Below, piece after piece: positions 24,156 through 32,121 of a stretch of 44,844 bases of DNA. Within the stretch, counting starts at the first letter, position 1. Every line of letters begins with the position of its first letter. This stretch comes from Coprobacillus sp. Lineage in GTDB: Bacteria; Bacillota_I; Bacilli_A; RFN20; CAG-826. The stretch covers positions 1-44,844 of the forward strand of contig JAJQAM010000006.1 of the NCBI GenBank assembly GCA_021203805.1, read 5' to 3'. Made by a program: the position numbers and the translations under genes. Below the pieces are notes generated by a model. It was not told the DNA's origin and ran no database searches. It saw only the letters and a list, made by a program, of their open reading frames with translations.

Positions 24156-26675
24156 ATGGGAAAAAAGAAAAAAGAAGAAGAGAAAGAAATCGTTCGTATT
24201 GAATCAAGCTACAAGCACGGCCTTAGCCTTGAACAAGTAGCTGAGAGAACAGCGGATGGTTTAACTAACAAGACGAAAGTCATCGTGGGTAAATCTTACT
24301 GGGAGATTATCAGAACTGATGTCTTCTCTTTCTTTGACATTATGCTTTATGTCATCGCCGCGATGATGATTTGGGCGGGCTTCTATTCCTCTCTTGCTTT
24401 CCTCGCTATTCTTATTCCTAACATCATCATATGTCTTTATGAAGATATCAAAGCGAGACGACTAGTTACTAAACTTAGAATTATATCCGCTCCTCACTCA
24501 AAAGTTATAAGAAACGGAGAAGAAACTCAAATTCCTTCTGATGACGTTGTTCTTGATGATGTCATTCTTTTAAGTGCGGGTGATCAAGTCGTTTGTGATG
24601 GAACCATCCTTAATGGCTCGGCTCAGGTTAATGAATCCCAAATCACTGGTGAATCTGTTCCTCTAAATAAAGGCAAGGGGGATGAAGTCCTTTCTGGATC
24701 CTATATCATAAGCGGTAAATGCTATATCAGAGCAGAGAAAGTCGGCAAAGATACCTACATTGAATCCGTTCAAGGAAGTGCTAATCAGTTTAAGAGAGCA
24801 AACTCTGTTATTCTTTCCTCCCTTAATAAGATGTTCCTTACCATTGGATTTATTGTCATTGGTATCTTAATCCTTACCTTAGTGCTTTATTATTTCCAGG
24901 GATCCCTATCCACTGTTGAAGACGTTAAGAGCGCTATTGGCCCATTAAGTGCTTCTCTTGTCGGTATGATTCCTACAGGCTTATACCTGTCCTGCTCTAT
25001 ATGTATTGGCGTGGGCACTATTAACCTTGCTAAAAGGCAAACCCTTGTTCAGGATATGTATTCTCTTGAAATGCTTGCCAGAGTGGATGTTTTATGCGTT
25101 GATAAAACGGGAACTATTACCGATGGTAATATGCACGTCAAAGAATTAATTCCTTTTGATAACAACAAAAAGCATCATCTAGAGCAGATTGTTTCTAATA
25201 TCCTTGAAGCTACAGAAGACACAAATGACACCGCTAACGCATTAAGAGATGCCTATCATCTTAAGATGGACGCTAAAGTTAAGACCTCTCTTCCATTTAC
25301 GAGTGATAATAAATATTCAGGAGCGACATTTACCTCTGGTAAATCCTATTTTATAGGCGCTCCAGAATATCTTGATATAGAGCACAAAAGAAAAATAATA
25401 AATCAACTATCCTCCTATACCACTAAGGGATTCCGTGTTCTTGTTATTGCGGAATCAAGTCATGCTATTAAAGACGGCAAGGCCCAAGGTCCTCTTACCG
25501 CTTTAGGAGCAGTTATTCTTGTAGATAATGTCAGAGAAAACGCTCCTAAGACTTTTAGATGGTTTAATGAGAACGGCGTGGCCACTAAAGTTATCTCTGG
25601 TGATAATGCTCTAACCGTGTCCGCGATTGCTCAAGAAGCAGGCATTGAAGGAGCAGAGAGATATGTCTCTCTTGATGAATATGAAGACGAAGATGAAATC
25701 AGAGCGCTTGCGACTCAATATACCGTTTTCGGAAGAGTTAAGCCTGAACAGAAGAGATATTTGATTGAAGGACTGCAAGCGCAGGGGCACTGCGTAGCCA
25801 TGACAGGCGACGGTGTTAACGATATTTTAGCCCTTAAGAAAGCTGACTGCTCTATCGCTATGGCGGATGGCGCGGAGGTCGCGCGTAACGTCTCCCACCT
25901 CGTCTTACTTGACTCTGATTTTGACCACCTCCCTGAGATTGTTAAGGAAGGCAGACGATCAATTAATAACCTTCAGAGAACTGGATCACTCTTCCTCTCG
26001 AAGACCATGTTTGCCATGTTCTTCTCGATTATGTTCCTCCTCTTCTCCTTTGTCCTTAGTAATTCTTCGCTTAGATATCCGTTCCTCGTGAACAATATGT
26101 ATCTATGGGAGTTCCTTGGTATTGGACTAACCGGAATTATCCTTTCACTAGAACCATCTCACGAACCTATAAAGCCTGGGTTCCTGCGTAATATATTTAG
26201 AAAAGCCATACCTGGCGGTGTCATGATGATCCTTGCGACTAGCTGTATCTTTATCTACGGACTACTTGTCATGAGAGAAACAGGCGAGTTCCCACTTGAA
26301 CTAATGAGAGCGATGGGCGCTATTACGGTTTCTATCTTGTGTATGGTTATCCTGCTTATGGTGGTGTTGCCGTTTACCAAATTCCGACTCTGGGTTTTTG
26401 TGGGGGCAGTGGTCCTCGATGTGGCCGCGCTTCTCATTGTGGCCTTTGTCTGGGGCGGCAATCCAAATAACATCTTGGGTATCCATTATGAGCTGCTTGC
26501 GGGAACAGAATACTTCCTTATTTCGTTAATTGTGATCTTCTTCTCGTTTGTTTATATATTCGTCAACTATGTCATCAATATTATCAACAAGAGAAAAATG
26601 GAGATACTTGCTCTTAAGCGAAAAGAGCAGCAAGAAGCCTATGCAGCGGGATCACAAGACTTTAGCACCTCTTAG
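24156..26675 (+). CDS. CtpE/Exp7-type P-type ATPase, cation transport
   Basis: This 839-residue P-type ATPase has TGES (164-167), the phosphorylation site DKTGT (Asp316), KVISGDN in the P domain, and MTGDGVNDILALKKADCSIAM. The sequence around the fourth membrane helix, SLVGMIPTGLYLSC (271-276 is MIPTGL), is the type seen in the CtpE/Exp7 group (usually MIPEGL), rather than the PEGL of SERCA or the CPC of copper pumps. CtpE of mycobacteria takes up calcium; the substrate here is inferred only. The usual Glu of this motif is Thr, which may alter ion binding. The start is 11 nt after tadA with a weak ribosome binding site (GGTAGAG). Confidence 0.85.
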   Translation: MGKKKKEEEKEIVRIESSYKHGLSLEQVAERTADGLTNKTKVIVGKSYWEIIRTDVFSFFDIMLYVIAAMMIWAGFYSSLAFLAILIPNIIICLYEDIKARRLVTKLRIISAPHSKVIRNGEETQIPSDDVVLDDVILLSAGDQVVCDGTILNGSAQVNESQITGESVPLNKGKGDEVLSGSYIISGKCYIRAEKVGKDTYIESVQGSANQFKRANSVILSSLNKMFLTIGFIVIGILILTLVLYYFQGSLSTVEDVKSAIGPLSASLVGMIPTGLYLSCSICIGVGTINLAKRQTLVQDMYSLEMLARVDVLCVDKTGTITDGNMHVKELIPFDNNKKHHLEQIVSNILEATEDTNDTANALRDAYHLKMDAKVKTSLPFTSDNKYSGATFTSGKSYFIGAPEYLDIEHKRKIINQLSSYTTKGFRVLVIAESSHAIKDGKAQGPLTALGAVILVDNVRENAPKTFRWFNENGVATKVISGDNALTVSAIAQEAGIEGAERYVSLDEYEDEDEIRALATQYTVFGRVKPEQKRYLIEGLQAQGHCVAMTGDGVNDILALKKADCSIAMADGAEVARNVSHLVLLDSDFDHLPEIVKEGRRSINNLQRTGSLFLSKTMFAMFFSIMFLLFSFVLSNSSLRYPFLVNNMYLWEFLGIGLTGIILSLEPSHEPIKPGFLRNIFRKAIPGGVMMILATSCIFIYGLLVMRETGEFPLELMRAMGAITVSILCMVILLMVVLPFTKFRLWVFVGAVVLDVAALLIVAFVWGGNPNNILGIHYELLAGTEYFLISLIVIFFSFVYIFVNYVINIINKRKMEILALKRKEQQEAYAAGSQDFSTS

Positions 26676-26686
26676 ATGAGCTAATT

Positions 26687-26695
26687 TGGGATAAT
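26687..26695 (+). promoter_or_regulatory. Extended -10 of tetR, leaderless spacing
   Basis: TGGGATAAT is an extended -10 (TG-n-GATAAT, with GATAAT at 26690-26695). The expected start point is 26702, which is the A of the tetR ATG. No -35 and no convincing ribosome binding site are seen. Confidence 0.5.
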
Positions 26696-26701
26696 GGGGA
26701 T

Positions 26702-27277
26702 ATGAAAACAGAAAGGAAGTTTATTGACGCACTTAAAACCATGATGGCGGAGCAACCGCTTGAAACTATTAGTGTGGCTGCAATTGCTAAAAAGTGCGGT
26801 GTTCAGCGTCAAACATTCTATTACTACTTTAGTGATATTTATGATCTAATTGTGGTGACCTTCCTCAATGAAAAGATTACCGAAATTAACTTTGTTAAGA
26901 ACTTTGATGAGATGCTTGATTGCTTCTTTGCCTACTACAAAACTAATAAGAAATTCTTAGACGCAACCATTGAATCCGCAGGGAAAGATGCCTTTACTGA
27001 ATTCATCCAAAACAATGCATATCAGGTGTATCTCCGCTTCATTAGCATGGTAAGTGACTCTAAAGAGCTCACCACCGTGGAGAAGAAAGCTATTGCTAGA
27101 TATCATTCAAATGCCTTTGCTAATGTTTTTATTAATTACCTCTCTTCTCATAAGCAGAAGACCTATCCAGAGCTAAAGGGTCAGTTTGAATTTCTTAAGG
27201 ACGACTTCATTAAAGAAGCGGTTAACGACACAATTAAAAGAAAGAAGAAAAACGCTACGCAAGCAGCAAAGAAATGA
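26702..27277 (+). CDS. TetR-family transcriptional regulator
   Basis: The 191-residue protein has a TetR N-terminal helix-turn-helix: KFIDALKTMMAEQPLETISVAAIAKKCGVQRQTFYYYFSDIYDLI (residues 6-50). The C-terminal part is helical and ends in a Lys-rich tail; the effector is unknown. The stop TGA lies within a 17-nt palindrome (27274-27290) that could be its own operator, controlling the next gene. It sits between a P-type ATPase and an M50-like membrane protein, so either could be its target. Confidence 0.85.
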   Translation: MKTERKFIDALKTMMAEQPLETISVAAIAKKCGVQRQTFYYYFSDIYDLIVVTFLNEKITEINFVKNFDEMLDCFFAYYKTNKKFLDATIESAGKDAFTEFIQNNAYQVYLRFISMVSDSKELTTVEKKAIARYHSNAFANVFINYLSSHKQKTYPELKGQFEFLKDDFIKEAVNDTIKRKKKNATQAAKK

Positions 27278-27290
27278 TATAGAATATCAT
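27274..27290. promoter_or_regulatory. 17-nt palindrome, candidate TetR operator
   Basis: ATGATAT-aga-ATATCAT is a perfect 7-bp inverted repeat that spans the tetR stop codon. Size and symmetry fit a TetR-family operator for the gene starting at 27364. Confidence 0.45.
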
Positions 27291-27296
27291 TACGCT

Positions 27297-27347
27297 CGTT
27301 TATAGGCTAGCTAGACATACGTTAAGTAGCTTAACTACTTATAAACG
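27297..27347. repeat. Nested inverted repeats upstream of the M50-like gene
   Basis: CGTTTATA (27297-27304) and TATAAACG (27340-27347) enclose AAGTAG/CTACTT (27324-27329 and 27335-27340). In RNA this would make a branched or long hairpin ending just before the AAAGGAAC ribosome binding site. No T run follows, so it is not a simple terminator. Confidence 0.5.
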
Positions 27348-27363
27348 AAAGGAACAAATTAAT

Positions 27364-28536
27364 ATGAAAAAAGAAAACGTTCTTGGCCTAATTGTTTATC
27401 TCATCATCCTCGTCTTTGCGGTGGTTTTTGGCTTAACTGTTCTCCAAGATCACTTTAGCCGCTCAGCGCTCTCGACGGGAATGTATATTCTCTATGTCTT
27501 AGGAGCCATAGTCGCGGGGATTGTGGTAAATGCTATTCTATATGAAGTTGGGCACGTTATCGGCGCAAAACTCGGTAGATATCAAGTATATTCTGTCAAT
27601 ATCTTAGGATTCTGCTTCTATAAAGTGGGAGAGAAAACTAAGCTAAAACTCCAGGGTTTTGATGGACTTTCAGGGGAAACGAAGATAACTCCAAGGGAGG
27701 ACGCAGATAAGGAGCCAAACCCAAGATGGTATCTCTTTATGGGGCTTATTATCTATGCCGCCGAGATCATCATTATCATGATATTCTTCTCTATTTATAG
27801 AAACTCCGAGGTTGGCTCAGTCGCTCTTAATACAGTCTACTTCTTCCTCATTATTGGTGTTATTGGAGCGGTCATTGTTATCTATAACATTCTTCCCTTC
27901 CGTCTCGACACGATGACAGATGGATATAAGCTTACAATGACCTCTAATAAGATTAACTGCCAGGCCTATAATGCTCTTTTAAAGAGTGAGTACTATATCT
28001 TACAGGGAGCGGAGAGCGTAGAACTTCCAACCTTTGAGCAAATTACTGACTTTACAGCGGACTTAAACCTTAATAAGGTTTACCTCCTTCTAGATGATAA
28101 GAAATATGAAGAAGCGGAAACCCTATTAGATCAGATTATTAATAGCAAAGAAAACGTCACTGAAAAGACCTATATTAGAACATCCGCTCAAAAGATTTAC
28201 ATTAACATCATGTATAAGTCAATTGATGAGGCAAAGGAGTATTATGCGACTGTTTCTCCTGAGATTAGAAGACTAATTTCCACCGACAAATCAATGCCGT
28301 GCGTGAGAGCCTATCTAGTTATGAGCGGTGTACTTGATAGAAGCCAGTCGGAATGTCTTCAGGCTATTAAGAGCACAGATAAAGCCTTTAAGGCCACTCC
28401 TGAAAATAGACAGCATACTGAACTTGTACTTTTTAATGAAGCTATCTTAAAGGTTGATGAGCTCCATCCGGAGTGGGGATTAAAGAGCCATCTTCTTAAA
28501 GAAAGCTCAAAAAAGAATTCCAGTAATAAAAAATAG
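27364..28536 (+). CDS. M50-like membrane protein with degenerate HExxH and C-terminal helical repeat domain
   Basis: The N-terminal half has five or so hydrophobic helices (about 6-26, 38-60, 124-143, 155-175). A site-2-protease-like motif appears as LYEVGHVIGAKLGRY, with Tyr60 (TAT, 27541-27543), Glu61 and His64: the first zinc His of HExxH is Tyr. The partner motif is NILPFRLDTMTDGYKL with Asp186, where M50 proteases have N.LPxxxxDG. A Tyr cannot replace the ligand in the usual way, so the protein is probably not a working protease. Residues 210-380 look cytosolic and TPR-like (NLNKVYLLLDDKKYEEAETLL). It has a good AAAGGAAC site and ends before a terminator. Confidence 0.65.
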   Translation: MKKENVLGLIVYLIILVFAVVFGLTVLQDHFSRSALSTGMYILYVLGAIVAGIVVNAILYEVGHVIGAKLGRYQVYSVNILGFCFYKVGEKTKLKLQGFDGLSGETKITPREDADKEPNPRWYLFMGLIIYAAEIIIIMIFFSIYRNSEVGSVALNTVYFFLIIGVIGAVIVIYNILPFRLDTMTDGYKLTMTSNKINCQAYNALLKSEYYILQGAESVELPTFEQITDFTADLNLNKVYLLLDDKKYEEAETLLDQIINSKENVTEKTYIRTSAQKIYINIMYKSIDEAKEYYATVSPEIRRLISTDKSMPCVRAYLVMSGVLDRSQSECLQAIKSTDKAFKATPENRQHTELVLFNEAILKVDELHPEWGLKSHLLKESSKKNSSNKK

Positions 28537-28577
28537 AAAACTCTGCAAATTCTTCTTAAAATTTCATTAAAATCCGC

Positions 28578-28620
28578 AAAACCGGCATAGATAAGTGTAA
28601 AAATGCCGGTTTTTCTTTTT
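28578..28620 (+). terminator. Terminator after the M50-like gene
   Basis: AAAACCGGCAT (28578-28588) and ATGCCGGTTTT (28603-28613) are perfectly complementary, followed by TCTTTTT. Confidence 0.9.
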
Positions 28621-28629
28621 ATATGTTTC

Positions 28630-28649
28630 TTTAAAGTATATACTTTAAA
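28630..28649. promoter_or_regulatory. 20-bp perfect palindrome holding the -10 of the next gene
   Basis: TTTAAAGTATATACTTTAAA is perfectly self-complementary. Its right half contains TATACT (28639-28644), which would start transcription at about 28651, next to ATG 28652. It looks like a promoter-operator in which a dimeric repressor covers the -10. Confidence 0.6.
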
Positions 28650-28651
28650 CG

Positions 28652-28987
28652 ATGGCAATAAATATTACGTGCTTATCGATGGGAGCGGTAATACTAATAT
28701 TTGGCTTGCTATTCTTCTTTGGGAAAATACATAGATACTTTCATTTCTGGAAAAGAATGACCCCAAATGAGAGAAGCAAGGTTAACATCAAACCATTGTG
28801 CCGAAATGTTGGTGGTGTTATTTCTCTCGCAGGAATAATCCTTATAGTTGCAGGACTATGGGAGTTCTTTCTTAGTGAAGTTTTCCTCTGGGCAATGATT
28901 GCCTGGATAGTTGTGGTCATCTTTGACTTTGCTTTTTTAATGAAAAATAAATCCTTTCAAGGTGGGGTAGACGCAAATGGCAAATAA
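28652..28987 (+). CDS. DUF3784-like small membrane protein
   Basis: The 111-residue protein has three hydrophobic helices (about 4-23, 54-70, 77-95) and the family-like stretch FFGKIHRYFHFWKRMTPNERSK between the first two. The resemblance to DUF3784 is from memory; function is unknown. Its ATG is 2 nt after a 20-bp palindrome and has no ribosome binding site, so the mRNA may be leaderless. Its end overlaps the start of the MgtA-type gene by 11 nt, which suggests a functional link or coupling. Confidence 0.65.
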   Translation: MAINITCLSMGAVILIFGLLFFFGKIHRYFHFWKRMTPNERSKVNIKPLCRNVGGVISLAGIILIVAGLWEFFLSEVFLWAMIAWIVVVIFDFAFLMKNKSFQGGVDANGK

Positions 28988-31718
28988 AAGAGAAAGCCGT
29001 AAGTCTCAGGAAAAAGCCAAGAAAAAGAGAGAGAATGACCTCTTTATTGGCCGTGCCTCTCGTAGCACCACCGAAGAGCTTTTTGAGCAGTTTAACACTG
29101 GCTATGAAGGCCTTAATGAAGAGCTTGTCGAGCAAAGCAGAGAAGAGCATGGGGCTAATGTCGTCTCAAAAGAAAAGAGCAAGAAGTGGCCGCGCCGTCT
29201 TTTAGATGCCTTTTTAGACCCTTTTACGATTGTTTTATTTGTTTTAGCGATTGTTTCCGCTATTACCGATATGATTCTCCCAACCTTTTCTCTTCTAGGA
29301 ACTACTCCTGATGATTTTGAATATGTCACCGTGATTATCATCGTGATTATGATTCTTGCGAGTGTTTTCCTCCGTTTCTTCCAGGAGTCTCGTAGTAATA
29401 ACGCTACTGAGAAGCTTCTTGCAATGATCTCCACTACTTGCTCGGTTACCAGAATAGAAACTGGTAAGAAAGAAATTCCCCTTGATGATGTCGTTGTGGG
29501 AGATATTATCAATCTCTCAAATGGAGATATGATTCCAGCGGACTGCCGCATTATATGGGCAAAAGATTTTTATGTCTCTCAGGCGCCACTAACTGGAGAA
29601 AGTGAGCCGATTGAGAAAACCGCTGATTTAAATAAAGGTAGAAAGAGCGTTAGCGACTACACTAATATCGCTCTTACAGGCTCAAACGTTGTCTCTGGAC
29701 AAGCTGTCGCTATTGTCGTGGCAGTGGGTGATAATACTGTCTTTGGATCAATGGCGAAAGACATCTCCGAGGAATCCGTGGAGACGAATTTCACTAAAGG
29801 AGTCAATGCCATTAGCTGGCTATTAATTCGTTTTATGCTTGTTATGGTCCCTCTTGTTTTTGTCATTAACGGACTTACTAAAGGCGACTGGATTAATGCT
29901 TTCTTATTTGGCATTTCAGTAGCGGTTGGTCTTACCCCTGAGATGCTGCCTATGATTGTTACGACTTGTCTAGCAAAAGGCGCAGTCTCTATGTCTAAAA
30001 AGGAGACTATTGTTAAAAATCTGAATAGTATTCAAAACTTTGGAGCAATGGATGTGCTATGCACTGATAAAACAGGAACCCTAACGCAAGATGAAATTGT
30101 CCTGCAGTATCACTTAAACGTAAGAGGCGAAGAAGATATAAGAGTCTTGCGGCATGCCTATTTAAATAGCTACTTCCAAACTGGATATAAAAACTTAATG
30201 GATCTCGCTATCATCAAGAAAACAGAAGAGATGGAAGCGGCAGACCATTCTTTAGCGGATCTATCTGAAGTCTACACAAAAGTAGACGAGATACCTTTCG
30301 ACTTCTCTAGAAGAAAGCTTACCACTGTGGTTATGGATAGAACCGGTAAGACTCAGATGGTCACTAAAGGGGCTATCGAAGAGATGCTTTCTATTTGCTC
30401 ATATGTCGAATATAACGGAATGATTGAAGAGATTACTAAGGACATCAAAAAGCAGGTCCTTAAGATATGTGATAATCTATCAAGCGAAGGATTTAGAGTC
30501 CTTGGACTCGCTCAAAAATCAAACCCACTTCCAGTGGGTGAGTTTGATGCTGAAGAAGAATCAGACATGGTTCTTTTAGGTTTCCTTGCCTTCCTTGATC
30601 CACCAAAGAAAAGCGCTAAAGAGGCTATTGAAGCCCTAAAACAGCACGGAGTTGCAACGAAAATACTTACTGGAGATAGTGAAAAGGTAACTAGAACCGT
30701 GTGCGCTCAGGTCGGTCTTGAAGTTAGAAATATGCTTTTAGGAAAAAATATCGCCAAAATGAGCGATAAAGAGCTTGCGGAGAAGGTTGAAACCACCGAT
30801 GTGTTTGCTAAACTTACTCCCGATCAGAAAGCTAGAATTGTCACAATTCTTAGAAATAACGGCCATACTGTAGGGTTTATGGGAGATGGAATAAATGATG
30901 CTCAGGCGATGAAATCGTCTGATATTGGTATCTCTGTTGATAATGCTGTGGATATCGCTAAAGAGAGTGCTGACATCATTCTCCTTGAAAAGGATCTAAT
31001 GGTACTTGAGCAGGGAGTTATAGAAGGCAGAAAGACATATGGCAATATGATTAAGTATATTAAGCTTACCGCCTCTTCTAACTTTGGTAATGCTCTGTCA
31101 GTTCTAGTAGCCGCTATATTCCTCCCATTCCTTCCAATGATGAGCGTTCAGCTCCTCTTACTGAACCTGATCTATGATTTAGCGTGTACCTCTATCCCAT
31201 GGGATAATGTTGATAAAGAATTTATAGAACGGCCTAGGAACTGGGATGCTTCTAGTGTGGGTTCTTTCATGCTGTGGATGGGACCCGTGTCTTCGATATT
31301 TGATTTTATAACCTTCTTATTTATGTTCTTTGTCTTCTGCCCAAGATATGTCGAAGGGGCAAATGGATTAACTTATTATCAGATTAGTGATCCTGAGGTT
31401 CAGGAACAATATATGATGATGTTCCAGGCGGGATGGTTTGTCCTTAGCATGTGGACACAGACTCTTGTCATTCACATGATTAGAACTCCAAAAGTACCTT
31501 TCTTCCAGTCTCATGCTTCCGCTTTAGTTACCACGGCGACATTCCTTGGTATTTTAGTGGTCACTGTGATACCATTTACTCCACTTGGACCATTACTTGG
31601 ATTTACTTCACTTCCAGGAATGTTCTTTGCCTTCCTTATCCCCTGCGTAATCCTGTACATGCTACTTGCGCAGCTGATCAAGAAGGCCTATATAAAACAC
31701 TATGGAGAGCTACTATAA
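28977..31718 (+). CDS. mgtA: MgtA-type magnesium-importing P-type ATPase
   Basis: The 913-residue protein fits P3B Mg2+ import ATPases: AVGLTPEMLPMIVTTCLAKGA (PEML at 321-324), IVKNLNSIQNFGAMDVLCTDKTGTLT with Asp364, LTGESEPIEK (206-213) and MGDGINDAQAMKSSDIGIS. The C-terminal helices include LLLNLIYDLACTSIPWDNVD, a strong MgtA/MgtB hallmark. A basic N-terminus (KRESRKSQEKAKKKR) precedes the core. GGTGGGG upstream and the overlap with the DUF3784-like ORF set the start. No M-box riboswitch fits in the 115-nt gap further upstream. Confidence 0.93.
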   Translation: MANKRESRKSQEKAKKKRENDLFIGRASRSTTEELFEQFNTGYEGLNEELVEQSREEHGANVVSKEKSKKWPRRLLDAFLDPFTIVLFVLAIVSAITDMILPTFSLLGTTPDDFEYVTVIIIVIMILASVFLRFFQESRSNNATEKLLAMISTTCSVTRIETGKKEIPLDDVVVGDIINLSNGDMIPADCRIIWAKDFYVSQAPLTGESEPIEKTADLNKGRKSVSDYTNIALTGSNVVSGQAVAIVVAVGDNTVFGSMAKDISEESVETNFTKGVNAISWLLIRFMLVMVPLVFVINGLTKGDWINAFLFGISVAVGLTPEMLPMIVTTCLAKGAVSMSKKETIVKNLNSIQNFGAMDVLCTDKTGTLTQDEIVLQYHLNVRGEEDIRVLRHAYLNSYFQTGYKNLMDLAIIKKTEEMEAADHSLADLSEVYTKVDEIPFDFSRRKLTTVVMDRTGKTQMVTKGAIEEMLSICSYVEYNGMIEEITKDIKKQVLKICDNLSSEGFRVLGLAQKSNPLPVGEFDAEEESDMVLLGFLAFLDPPKKSAKEAIEALKQHGVATKILTGDSEKVTRTVCAQVGLEVRNMLLGKNIAKMSDKELAEKVETTDVFAKLTPDQKARIVTILRNNGHTVGFMGDGINDAQAMKSSDIGISVDNAVDIAKESADIILLEKDLMVLEQGVIEGRKTYGNMIKYIKLTASSNFGNALSVLVAAIFLPFLPMMSVQLLLLNLIYDLACTSIPWDNVDKEFIERPRNWDASSVGSFMLWMGPVSSIFDFITFLFMFFVFCPRYVEGANGLTYYQISDPEVQEQYMMMFQAGWFVLSMWTQTLVIHMIRTPKVPFFQSHASALVTTATFLGILVVTVIPFTPLGPLLGFTSLPGMFFAFLIPCVILYMLLAQLIKKAYIKHYGELL

Positions 31719-31721
31719 ACT

Positions 31722-32021
31722 ATGGATGAAGAATTAGGATTTTGGGATAGACTCTGGGATAGGATGTTTGGCGCAACTGAACTATGGGGCGTGAACATTG
31801 GCTTTTGGGTTGGAATAATTATAGTAGTTATTCTTGTAGTGGTTCTCATAATAGTCTTCTTTACGATGCCAAAAAGAGAAAAGAAGCAGCGAGAAAAACG
31901 CAAAGAGAAAGTTGCTAAAAGACATAAACCAGTAGTGGAAGAAGAAAAGAAAACCAAGAAAAAAGAAACCACAAAGAAATCTAGTAAATCTTCAAAAAAA
32001 GATAAAACAAGCGAGAAATAA
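31722..32021 (+). CDS. Small single-span membrane protein with Lys-rich tail
   Basis: I do not recognise this 99-residue protein. It has a short acidic N-terminus rich in Trp (FWDRLWDRMF), one helix of about 25 residues (26-48, GFWVGIIIVVILVVVLIIVFF) and a strongly basic cytosolic tail of about 50 residues, over half Lys and Arg, with Ser/Thr-Lys repeats. It lies 3 nt after mgtA, so it is probably made by coupled translation and could be a regulatory subunit of the pump, like other small membrane proteins near P-type ATPases. That role is guesswork. Confidence 0.65.
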   Translation: MDEELGFWDRLWDRMFGATELWGVNIGFWVGIIIVVILVVVLIIVFFTMPKREKKQREKRKEKVAKRHKPVVEEEKKTKKKETTKKSSKSSKKDKTSEK

Positions 32022-32066
32022 GACATATGAGTTTTTATTTAATACATTTTTTGTTTTTTATATATA

Positions 32067-32116
32067 TTGACTTTAGGGAACAAATGACTATAATTTCTAT
32101 ATAAATGTTCCCTAAA
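32067..32116 (+). promoter_or_regulatory. Promoter of the Fic gene framed by an 11-bp inverted repeat
   Basis: TTGACT (32067-32072), a 16-nt spacer and TATAAT (32089-32094) form a near-consensus promoter. TTTAGGGAACA (32072-32082) and TGTTCCCTAAA (32106-32116) are perfect inverted copies, 23 nt apart, one next to the -35 and one in the leader. The centre-to-centre distance of 34 nt is about three helical turns, so two dimers or a looped repressor could hold the promoter shut. Confidence 0.75.
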
Positions 32117-32121
32117 AGATT

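Noticed and set aside
28537..28651. M-box (Mg riboswitch) before the MgtA-type gene
   Set aside because: The gap is only 115 nt, half of it a terminator, with no M-box core.
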